From positions 1-14,165 of the forward strand of contig UQMZ01000064.1 of assembly GCA_900542185.1 (NCBI GenBank): a DNA stretch of 14,165 nt, read 5' to 3'. Under the pieces are notes generated by a model. That model had not been told where the DNA came from and made no database searches. It saw only the letters and a list, made by a program, of their open reading frames with translations. Both the position numbers and the translations under genes were made by a program. The DNA is from an uncultured Bacteroidales bacterium (GTDB lineage Bacteria > Bacteroidota > Bacteroidia > Bacteroidales > Muribaculaceae). Shown piece after piece: positions 7,447-14,165 of the stretch (its first letter is position 1; each line of letters begins with the position of its first letter).

Positions 7447-7998
7447 TCAATCCTGATTGAAAAGCTCGTTGTTGTAGTCTTTCTTGTAATAAGAGGCGAG
7501 GAGTGCGAGGAACTTCGATATCTGCCTGGAGGCGGCGAGTGTGTCGTCGCTCACGGGTTTGTGCTGGATGCGCAGCATCAGCAGTCCGTACATTGCTTCG
7601 AACAGTGTCTCGATCTCGTCTTTCTTGTTGTCGCCGGCCTTGGAGCGGAGCTCGACTATGAGCGGCAGCGTGGCGTAATACTGGTTGGAGTAGGCCGAGA
7701 ATTTGGGATCGGACAGGAGCTGGCGGTGCAGACGCTCCAGGTCGGCCAGGGTATTCCTGTTCAGCTGCAGATGGCCCTTCTCGGCCACGCCCTCGCGGCG
7801 CATCATGTCTGTCAGACTTTCGTACCAGTCGCGCATGTCGCGGCGCTGGGCGTCGCTCAGCCCCTCGTAACGGTCTATTATCTCGTGCTGAATGCGGTCT
7901 ATGTCAAGCCCGTAGGCGCGTATCAGGTCCTCGATCTGCCACATATACAGCAGATACTCGGCTATGTTCTCTCTCTTTTTCGCTGATGCTGTTATCAT
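7447..7998 (-). CDS. DUF4924 family protein
   Basis: This is a Bacteroidetes-specific cytoplasmic protein of unknown function, 183 residues and almost entirely helical. The signature KKRENIAEYLLYMWQIED lies within residues 6-23, close to the start of DUF4924 members. It has no signal peptide, membrane segment or obvious catalytic motif, and many charged residues (for example DAQRRDMRDWYE). I place the start at 7998: a longer reading to 8037 would begin inside the -33 box of the promoter, and family members begin near this Met. The stop is 4 bases from rfbD. Function should not be guessed beyond its steady co-location with rfbD and prfC, which I recall from other Bacteroidales. Confidence 0.88.
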   Translation of the reverse strand: MITASAKKRENIAEYLLYMWQIEDLIRAYGLDIDRIQHEIIDRYEGLSDAQRRDMRDWYESLTDMMRREGVAEKGHLQLNRNTLADLERLHRQLLSDPKFSAYSNQYYATLPLIVELRSKAGDNKKDEIETLFEAMYGLLMLRIQHKPVSDDTLAASRQISKFLALLASYYKKDYNNELFNQD

Positions 7999-8006
7999 AA
8001 TCTCTG

Positions 8007-8038
8007 CAAAATTACTAAATCTGTGACTTTTAAACAAA
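8007..8038 (-). promoter_or_regulatory. Bacteroides-type promoter of the DUF4924-rfbD-prfC operon
   Basis: On the minus strand TTTG (plus 8035-8038) is followed after exactly 20 bases by TAATTTTG (plus 8007-8014), a full -33/-7 match. Eight bases (CAGAGATT) separate it from the ATG at 7998, leaving a leader of only a few bases. The position also rules out a start codon upstream at 8037. Confidence 0.75.
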
Positions 8039-8184
8039 TTTTGAGCCGGTACGGGTTGATGAATAATATATGAATCGGGATATGATTGGACCGATAGGTA
8101 TATGTTAAAATTTTTAATAAAGAATGTGAAACAAAATGCCCGGCATAATTGTTTAAGGAGTATAATCTAAAAAAACGATCCACT
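8039..8184 (+). promoter_or_regulatory. Divergent AT-rich upstream region of the sigma gene
   Basis: This stretch separates the leftward DUF4924 promoter from the rightward sigma gene. It is AT-rich with runs such as TTAAAATTTTTAATAAAG (8105-8122). I find no full match to the TTTG-N20-TAnnTTTG promoter in the rightward direction, so the sigma promoter must lie here but cannot be pinpointed. No gene is visible. Confidence 0.4.
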
Positions 8185-8691
8185 ATGGCTGACAATTTAT
8201 CATTACGGGATAAGCTGGTAGGACTGCAGGGAAATCTGTTTAACTTCGCCTGCCGTCTGACAGCCAATCGAGACACCGCACAGGATCTGGTCCAGGACAC
8301 TACGCTCAAGGTTTTAGACAATCAGTCCAAATACGTTGACAACGTCAACTTCAAGGGATGGGTGTTCACCATCATGCGCAACATCTTCATCAACAATTAC
8401 CGTCGTCAGACGCGTAGCGCGACAATAGTGGACACCACCGAGGACCTGTATCATCTCAACGTCTCGCAGGAATCGGGACTGACCACTCCCGAAGGCTCGT
8501 ACGCAGTCAAGGAGATTTCCAAGGCCATCGGTGCTTTCAATCAGAAATACCGCGTGCCTTTCTCCATGTACATCGCCGGATACAAGTATGGCGAGATAGC
8601 CGAAAAGAAGGGACTGCCTCTGGGCACGGTCAAGAGCCGCATCTTCTTCGCCCGCAAGCGTCTGCAGAGCATGCTGAGCGAATACAAGTAA
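8185..8691 (+). CDS. ECF-type RNA polymerase sigma factor
   Basis: The 168-residue product is a group 4 (ECF) sigma-70 protein. Region 2 spans about 12-78 with AQDLVQDTTLKVLDN (32-46) and FKGWVFTIMRNIFINNYRR (57-75), which bind core polymerase and melt the -10 region. Region 4 spans about 110-163 with the helix-turn-helix YGEIAEKKGLPLGTVKSRIFFARKRL split over 135-160. A longer reading from TTG at 8149 is possible, but ATG 8185 matches where Bacteroidales relatives begin. AAGGAG at 8154-8159 is too far from this ATG to act as its ribosome site. No anti-sigma gene lies next to it, so control may be transcriptional or by a distant factor. I find no clear TTTG/TAnnTTTG promoter upstream, so it may be autoregulated. 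Its target promoters are unknown. Confidence 0.93.
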   Translation: MADNLSLRDKLVGLQGNLFNFACRLTANRDTAQDLVQDTTLKVLDNQSKYVDNVNFKGWVFTIMRNIFINNYRRQTRSATIVDTTEDLYHLNVSQESGLTTPEGSYAVKEISKAIGAFNQKYRVPFSMYIAGYKYGEIAEKKGLPLGTVKSRIFFARKRLQSMLSEYK

Positions 8692-8710
8692 TTTTCGCAT
8701 GCGAAAATTA
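8689..8710. repeat. Perfect 22-bp palindrome over the sigma stop codon
   Basis: The half-site TAATTTTCGCA is followed directly by its exact complement, centred between 8699 and 8700. The TAA stop codon of the sigma gene is its first three bases. As RNA it would form a 9-bp stem with loop CATG, with no U tract after it, so it is a poor intrinsic terminator. It could be a binding dyad or an mRNA 3'-end stabiliser. Confidence 0.85.
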
Positions 8711-8711
8711 A

Positions 8712-8836
8712 AGTTGAAAGAGTTGAAAAAGTTTATAAAGTCAAGATAATACCTCAGCTTGCGAATGTCTGCACTATCATCTTAACTTTTTTAACTTTAT
8801 AAACTACTCCTGATGACTTTCTCAACTTCACAAACT
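8712..8836. repeat. Opposed arrays of 9-bp AGT-repeats
   Basis: On the plus strand four abutting 9-mers begin with AGT: AGTTGAAAG, AGTTGAAAA, AGTTTATAA, AGTCAAGAT (8712-8747). On the minus strand three more abut at 8779-8805 (AGTTTATAA, AGTTAAAAA, AGTTAAGAT) and another three at 8810-8836 (AGTTTGTGA, AGTTGAGAA, AGTCATCAG). The arrays face each other across about 31 bases, so a transcript could fold back; the longest uninterrupted pairing is AGTTTATAAAGT (8730-8741) with ACTTTATAAACT (8794-8805). No protein-coding explanation is evident. Confidence 0.8.
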
Positions 8837-8883
8837 ATAAAATACACCAGGGATACAAAGGGTTGAAGGTTAATCACTACCGG

Positions 8884-8919
8884 GGTGTGTCGGAACGCAG
8901 TTTCCGTCACACCTTTTTT
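8884..8919 (+). terminator. Intrinsic terminator between sigma and RHS genes
   Basis: GGTGTG (8884-8889) pairs with CACACC (8908-8913) and CGGAA (8891-8895) with TTCCG (8902-8906), giving an 11-bp stem with one T-T mismatch and a 6-base loop, followed at once by six T (8914-8919). This is a convincing rightward Rho-independent terminator. It would end the sigma transcript about 228 bases after its stop codon and insulate the RHS gene. Confidence 0.85.
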
Positions 8920-9088
8920 CATTATTATTTGGGGTGGGTTCTACTTATCTCGTTTCTGTCAATTGTTGTTAGTTGCTTGTCAATTTCTGTCATTTTGTCT
9001 CCACTTTCCTCTTTTCTCTTGCAAAATTGAAAATAAAAGCGTAAATTTGAGGCAACTAACTAACGGATCATTCATTTGCCGGCCGGCC
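8920..9088 (+). promoter_or_regulatory. RHS upstream region with TGTCA repeats
   Basis: This gene-free stretch holds three copies of TGTCA (8957-8961, 8979-8983, 8988-8992), two in the longer direct repeat TTTCTGTCA (8953-8961 and 8984-8992) 31 bases apart, just upstream of the RHS promoter. That is a plausible activator or repressor site, though T-rich sequence yields such repeats by chance. The leader ends in an 11-base all-G/C block (9078-9088) touching the start codon. Confidence 0.4.
9018..9049 (+). promoter_or_regulatory. Bacteroides-type promoter of the RHS gene
   Basis: TAAATTTG (9042-9049) fully matches the -7 consensus TAnnTTTG. CTTG (9018-9021), one base off TTTG, lies exactly 20 bases upstream. 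Transcription would start near 9054, giving a leader of about 35 bases before the ATG at 9089. Confidence 0.7.
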
Positions 9089-12000
9089 ATGAAACGCTTG
9101 TATTCCATATTGCGTATCATATTTATCTGGGCCCTCGTTCTGATGAACGCGGAGGGCCTGGGGGCGGCAAGTCCCGTGACTCAGCCCGAGCAGGATGTAT
9201 GGCCGCAGGCACCACAGGCTTATAAGTTCAACGAGGTCAGGATGCCGACGCCCGACCTTGCAACAGGCGCAGTCAATCTCGGCATCCCTCTTTACACCAT
9301 TCAGGCCGAAGACCTCTCCATCCCGTTGGAACTCCGTTACCGTTCCAACGGCATACGCGTCGACGATGACCCGTATCCCGTAGGCTACGGCTGGACACTC
9401 ACTCCATCGTTACGCGTGACGCGCACCGTGCTCGGTCGTCCCGACGGCAAGTATGAATTCGTCGGCGACCGCAGCCCTTCCGATATAGATCACGCGACGG
9501 CGCACAGGTGCATGGTCAACAAGTCCTTTTTAGGCAAGTCCCCAGGTCTTGATGCTGAACGGGATATCTTTACCATAAATCTTGCAGGCATATCCTTCAA
9601 CGGCATTCTTGAAGACGGGGTGATCAAGACACCCGGTCATGAGGAATACAAAATTACGGCAGCCTCCGACCTGTCGTCGATCACAGTCTCCGACCCGACG
9701 GGCAACGTCTGGACGTACTCGACAATAGGATCAAGATGGATGACAGAAGATCCGATCGAATGGGGACTTACGTCCATTAAGCTTGCATCAGGAAAGACAG
9801 TAACATTCAGTTGGACTTTCGGAGCGCATGGTTCCTTCGCTGGCGGCGCTTACCATTCCTATGATGCATTCTATCCTTACTCACTTTCAACCCAGTGCGA
9901 CTATTCGCAATGGAACGGAGACCGAAACATCCGGCAGAGTCCTCCAGCCAGCAGCCTTAATTTGACCGAAATTATATTCCCCGGGGGAGCGGTGTCGTTC
10001 TCATACAATGGTGTCAAGGACCCGACGACTCTGGATAAGATTCAGGTCAAAGATTCTTTTGGCAAGGAAATCAAGACAGTCTCGTTTACATACGGAGCAT
10101 CGCCGTACCGCCACACGATGCTTGACGCGGTATCGTTTACCGGTGGCGAAAAATGGACGTTTGATTACAACCCCGAGACTTTCTCGGCAAACGACAGTCA
10201 GGATTACTGGGGCTATTACAACAGGAAGGAAAACCGACAATGTTCTGCTCCCACAATGCGATTGACAGGACCGGATTTTGCGCCACAAGGAGTTAACATA
10301 GACGGTTCGGACAGGTCTCCCTCCGAACAATACATGAAGGCACGCATTCTGGCGGGCGTGACATATCCCACTGGCGGCAGACTGTCGTTTGAATACGAGG
10401 CTCATCGCTTTGATGAAGAAGATTTTGCCGATGACGGTATCATTGTGCCAGGGAATCCTAAATTATATTTTGGCGGAGGTCTCAGACTGTCATCAATGAC
10501 GTTGTCCGAGGGATCGGATGACACTACACCGCAGCGTGTGGAATATCGTTACGGCACGGACGGCAACGGACTCGCCAACGCCGATGTACTTCCGTTGGCT
10601 TCGACATTCCTGACCCAAAGCATATACACGGCAATGCCTCCCCAAAGTGGACAAGGGTCGGAAGTACATGTGCCGGATTACATTCATCACGGACTTGTTT
10701 CAGCCAATCTTCATTCCTCCATTTCTGACTATAGGTTCGGAGACGATCCGATATGGTACTCCGAAGTGACGGAGATATATCCCGAAGGGAAAACCGTACA
10801 TAGGTTCGACAAGCCCGAACCTAATGAAATCAATCTCGTTCCGAAGCATGGCGCGGCGCCTTATTTACTTACTACCGTATTTACCCCCAGTGTATTTGAA
10901 ATAGAAACGCTCACTTATTCAGGTCGGGAGGGCAATTACAGTCTTGTTGAAAAAGTAGAGAATGTGTATTCCGGCGCATCCGAAACCGGACGTTTCTCGA
11001 GTTGTCTGATAAAACGCAAGGAAATGCAGGGATTCGGCGTCCAGACGGCTCCTGATTTCGACGAGAACCTTTATGTGAGCGCTCCGGGCTATGGCAAATA
11101 CGGCTACAATGAGGGCCAGATATACGATGTCCATCCGTACAGCATAGACGGGATGGTCATCCGCCTTGACGAGCGTATAGTTACCATTTACACCGCCGAT
11201 GGCGACTCCATCCGTCAGAGCGAGGCATTCGAATATGTAAGCGGTACCGGCCTGACAAGTGCCAAAACAGTATCACGCGGAGGTCACGACAGACTCAGGA
11301 CGGAATACAGCTACACGGAAGGACAGGCGCAGGCTACCGCCACGGCCATGAAAACCGCCAATGTCGTTGGTGTGGTGACAGGTGTAAAGGAACGTTACGG
11401 CGACTGTTCGTGGGAAACGCGCGCCGACTATACGCGGGTGGGAACTTCGTCCCCGTCCCTTTTCCGTACACAGAGCATCCTTTCACGCCGAGGCGTGACC
11501 GCTTCGGCATGGCGCACGCTGAAAAAATATACCTGGAACGTCAACGGAACCCTCGCCTCGGTCATGGACCCGGCAAGATTAAAGACCGAATGGACATGGG
11601 ACAATGACGGATTGTATCCCATCGCACAGAAGACGGGCAATCTTCTTACATCCCGAGCCGAATGGGTGCCTCTTGTCGGAGTCAAGTCGCTTACCGACCC
11701 ATCCGGACTTAAAGAGGAATATACCTACGACAAAGATGGAAGATTGTATTCAGTATCCTTAGGTGGAAGGCTGCTTACCACCCACACATATTCCATTCAT
11801 TCCACCGGACAGGACGCCATCAATTGCGTTACCACGGCAAAGCATCTTGGACTTTCGAAAACCAGAAGATCAATAAGCATCTTCGATGGTCTGGGGCGCG
11901 GTTCACTGGATGTAATTATGCAGCCCTCAGGCGCGTCGGCCGTACTGACGGAATACGACCGCATGGGACGCCCTTATAGGGTATGGGCTCCGGCTCCGGT

Positions 12001-14165
12001 TTCAGGTCTGCTTCCGACGGAATCGGAGGTCAAGTCCGCGACCGCATCCCGCTATGGTACGAGCCACCCATACTCCTCGACAACATACGAGGCCTCGCCC
12101 AGAAACCTCGTATTGGCCACGACCAAGGCCGGCGACCCATGGCAGTCGGAAGGTAAGAGCGTGACGTCAAGGATTTGGACCAACTCAAACACAGGCGGTG
12201 AGCGTTTCTGCATGTCGTACCGGATCCTCGACGACGGCGTGAGGGCGAACGGTCCGGTCACGGCTGGCACTCTCAGGATAGAACGTACAGTGGACGAGGA
12301 CGGCATCGTGACAGAGACGTTCACCGACATGCGCGGGCTGAAAGTGGCTGAAAGACACGGAGAGGGTGTCACTGCATACGTCTACGACGATTACGGCGAC
12401 CTCAGATATATCCTGCCTCCGGGGGCCGAGGCGGGAGGTTCGCGTTCATCGGCAACTATGAAGGAACTGGCCTACTGGTTCGACTATGATGTCTACGGAC
12501 GTTGCGTCTTGAGAAAAGCGCCAGGCATGGCCGAGGAGAAGATGGTCTACGACCCTGCCGACAGGATGGTGGCGATGCATTCGCGCGACCATGCCGACGG
12601 AGTATGGAGGCTGTTCTTTTACGACGATTGCGGACGCGAGGTGCTTGTTCTTGACGCGAAGATCACGGACAGTGCGGCATCATTGTATGGCAACCTGTGC
12701 CGTACGGCGACTTTCAAGGGTGCGGATGGATCTGTCAGAGGTTATTCAATATTGCCGACACCGACGGGAAACCTCGCGCAGGCCGATGTCGTGACTGCCC
12801 GGTACTACGACAATTATGATTTCATAGGGGTCGCAGGATTAAAAAATTATGGGTTTCAATCCAAGGATATTGAACTTGGCGGTTCTGTCGGAAGACTCAC
12901 GGGCCAATGCACAGGATCGGCATACGAGGCCTACTATTACAACCGTATGGGTCTGGAATGTCAGAGAGTGGCACAGGGGTTCAATCTCGGAAGAAGGACG
13001 ACATATTACAATTATGATCTGTCTGTGTCTGATGTACACATATCGTACGGTGGCATGTTACCATATCGTGAAGTGCATTACGAATATGATGAATGCGGAC
13101 GCAAGACAGGCATGCTTGTAAAAGAGGAGCGTGTCAATGGTCGCGTGGCGCATACCGACAGCGCGACCATAAAATACGAATACGGCCCGACAGGACTTCT
13201 GGAGGCAGTGGTAATGGGTCCGTCGCGGAAGAAGATCACCTACGACATACACGGCTGGCAACTTAAGGCCGAGACCGAACTGAAAGGGTCGGCACACAAG
13301 AACGATTATATCGAGCGGCTTTATTATGCCGACACCAAGGCCGCGCATCCGCGTTACAACGGATTCGTGAGCCGAAAGGAATGGCAGAGGCACGCCTACG
13401 ACTACGAATATGACCCGAACGGATTCCTGAAGAAAGCCGTATATTACGAACTGCCGGGCAACGACCAGGCTACCGGCGCCAACCAGGGAGTGAGGTTCGA
13501 CCGGTCCGTCAACTTCGAATACGACGTAAGGGGAAACGTAAAGAAGATTCAGCGGAAAGGCGCCATAGACCGACATCCGTCGGGAAAACTTATTTTCGGG
13601 CTGCTTGACGACATTGAGGCTGCCTACACCGGGAACCGGCTGACAGGTTACTCCTATCAGTCAGGGATACCTGATGCGACGTTCGGCCGAAACCGGGTAT
13701 CGGATATAACGGAACTCTACGACAGACGGGAGGATTTCTCCGGGAGTCTGACCGATATATTAGATGACAGCTTTACCGTCAATTACAAACTCGGGTATGA
13801 CGCATCCGGACGTCTTACAGGCGATACTTCCAGAGGGGTGAAGGACGCGCAATACGACAACAACGGCTATCTGACCGAAGTCAAGGTCGGCGGCTGCTCG
13901 GTGAAATACCGTCGGGACGGATTCGGCAATCTGCTGAGGGCGGAATACTCTACCCCCGACGGCAGCGGTAAAGACGTCAAAGGTGACATGTCGGACAGAT
14001 ATGTGCTCTATGACGGCGACGGACACATGGCTGTGAACGGGACTCTTGAGATGTCGCGGTTCGAGGGAGGTTACTTCGATGCCGACGGCAAGCCGCACTA
14101 TTACCTGACGGACTATCAGGGGAACGTGGTCAGGGTGATAGACGAGACCGGTCTGGGTGGTCAGC
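9089..14165 (+). CDS. Secreted RHS/YD-repeat protein, truncated at window edge
   Basis: Reading from ATG 9089, the frame stays open for 1,692 codons to the right edge with no stop, the largest gene here. A Sec signal peptide (1 to about 27, cleavage near GAA|SP; no lipobox) leads into the Bacteroidetes RHS N-terminus (TPDLATGAVNLGIPLYTI, then LRYRSNGIRVDDDPYPVGYGW). A beta-rich region follows to about 870, then YD-type repeats: TYDKDGR (879-885), a DUF6443-like segment (about 932-1110; FDGLGRG at 932, YDDYGDL at 1099), FDYDVYGR (1131), EYDECGR (1332), YEYDPNG (1439), FEYDVRGN (1476), YDASGRL (1570). YYLTDYQGNVVRV from 1671 marks the start of the RHS-associated core. Family knowledge: the repeats form a hollow shell, and the variable tip after the core is often a toxin. 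That tip and any immunity gene lie outside the window, so a toxin role is inference. Confidence 0.93.
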   Translation, partial: MKRLYSILRIIFIWALVLMNAEGLGAASPVTQPEQDVWPQAPQAYKFNEVRMPTPDLATGAVNLGIPLYTIQAEDLSIPLELRYRSNGIRVDDDPYPVGYGWTLTPSLRVTRTVLGRPDGKYEFVGDRSPSDIDHATAHRCMVNKSFLGKSPGLDAERDIFTINLAGISFNGILEDGVIKTPGHEEYKITAASDLSSITVSDPTGNVWTYSTIGSRWMTEDPIEWGLTSIKLASGKTVTFSWTFGAHGSFAGGAYHSYDAFYPYSLSTQCDYSQWNGDRNIRQSPPASSLNLTEIIFPGGAVSFSYNGVKDPTTLDKIQVKDSFGKEIKTVSFTYGASPYRHTMLDAVSFTGGEKWTFDYNPETFSANDSQDYWGYYNRKENRQCSAPTMRLTGPDFAPQGVNIDGSDRSPSEQYMKARILAGVTYPTGGRLSFEYEAHRFDEEDFADDGIIVPGNPKLYFGGGLRLSSMTLSEGSDDTTPQRVEYRYGTDGNGLANADVLPLASTFLTQSIYTAMPPQSGQGSEVHVPDYIHHGLVSANLHSSISDYRFGDDPIWYSEVTEIYPEGKTVHRFDKPEPNEINLVPKHGAAPYLLTTVFTPSVFEIETLTYSGREGNYSLVEKVENVYSGASETGRFSSCLIKRKEMQGFGVQTAPDFDENLYVSAPGYGKYGYNEGQIYDVHPYSIDGMVIRLDERIVTIYTADGDSIRQSEAFEYVSGTGLTSAKTVSRGGHDRLRTEYSYTEGQAQATATAMKTANVVGVVTGVKERYGDCSWETRADYTRVGTSSPSLFRTQSILSRRGVTASAWRTLKKYTWNVNGTLASVMDPARLKTEWTWDNDGLYPIAQKTGNLLTSRAEWVPLVGVKSLTDPSGLKEEYTYDKDGRLYSVSLGGRLLTTHTYSIHSTGQDAINCVTTAKHLGLSKTRRSISIFDGLGRGSLDVIMQPSGASAVLTEYDRMGRPYRVWAPAPVSGLLPTESEVKSATASRYGTSHPYSSTTYEASPRNLVLATTKAGDPWQSEGKSVTSRIWTNSNTGGERFCMSYRILDDGVRANGPVTAGTLRIERTVDEDGIVTETFTDMRGLKVAERHGEGVTAYVYDDYGDLRYILPPGAEAGGSRSSATMKELAYWFDYDVYGRCVLRKAPGMAEEKMVYDPADRMVAMHSRDHADGVWRLFFYDDCGREVLVLDAKITDSAASLYGNLCRTATFKGADGSVRGYSILPTPTGNLAQADVVTARYYDNYDFIGVAGLKNYGFQSKDIELGGSVGRLTGQCTGSAYEAYYYNRMGLECQRVAQGFNLGRRTTYYNYDLSVSDVHISYGGMLPYREVHYEYDECGRKTGMLVKEERVNGRVAHTDSATIKYEYGPTGLLEAVVMGPSRKKITYDIHGWQLKAETELKGSAHKNDYIERLYYADTKAAHPRYNGFVSRKEWQRHAYDYEYDPNGFLKKAVYYELPGNDQATGANQGVRFDRSVNFEYDVRGNVKKIQRKGAIDRHPSGKLIFGLLDDIEAAYTGNRLTGYSYQSGIPDATFGRNRVSDITELYDRREDFSGSLTDILDDSFTVNYKLGYDASGRLTGDTSRGVKDAQYDNNGYLTEVKVGGCSVKYRRDGFGNLLRAEYSTPDGSGKDVKGDMSDRYVLYDGDGHMAVNGTLEMSRFEGGYFDADGKPHYYLTDYQGNVVRVIDETGLGGQ

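Noticed and set aside
8154..8159. AAGGAG as Shine-Dalgarno for the sigma gene
   Set aside because: It is 25 bases from the ATG at 8185, too far. A start nearer to it lacks support from family alignment.
8692..8799. In-frame extension of 36 codons after the sigma stop
   Set aside because: The 9-base repeats make the frame stay open after TAA, but there is no readthrough signal and the product already has normal family length.
8700..8850. CRISPR array or insertion-sequence end at the 9-bp repeats
   Set aside because: Units abut without spacers and are far too short for CRISPR repeats. No transposase, target duplication or terminal repeat pair is visible.

Overview
The window looks like a chromosomal segment from a Bacteroidales bacterium. 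A gut member of the Muribaculaceae or a close relative fits best, but the family name is inference. The support is a DUF4924 gene, a stand-alone Bacteroidales-type ECF sigma factor, Bacteroidetes-style LptC and RHS proteins, few Shine-Dalgarno sequences, and promoters with the Bacteroides signature (TTTG, about 20 bases, then TAnnTTTG). The first 45 bases are not biological: they read as the end of an Illumina P7 oligo, an 8-base index and the Nextera transposase end. True sequence starts near base 46.

Minus strand, bases 94 to about 4934: one tightly packed run of six genes read leftward from a recognisable promoter at 4903-4934. In order of transcription: a DivIC/FtsB-like septum protein, a small four-helix membrane protein of unknown function, type III pantothenate kinase (coaX), an outer-membrane beta-barrel protein, the LPS-export lipoprotein LptC, and a CNNM/CBS/CorC 'hemolysin family' membrane protein. 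Two junctions are 4-base ATGA overlaps and the others are short. Most of the products serve the cell envelope or division.

Minus strand, bases 4984 to about 8038: a second operon from a promoter at 8007-8038, encoding a DUF4924 protein, dTDP-4-dehydrorhamnose reductase (rfbD) and peptide chain release factor 3 (prfC). Both operon promoters sit so close to their first start codon that the transcripts should be nearly leaderless.

Plus strand, bases 8185 to 14165: an ECF-type sigma factor, then a roughly 400-base AT-rich intergenic region, then a very large gene open to the right edge. The intergenic region holds a perfect 22-base palindrome over the sigma stop codon, opposed arrays of 9-base repeats beginning AGT, a good intrinsic terminator, and a Bacteroides-type promoter. 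The large gene (9089 to the edge, 1,692 codons with no stop) encodes a secreted RHS/YD-repeat protein. It is cut just as the RHS-associated core begins, so its variable C-terminal tip, often a toxin in this class, and any immunity gene lie beyond the window.

The most interesting part is the right half: the accessory RHS gene and the structured DNA separating it from the sigma factor. The left half is conserved housekeeping sequence.
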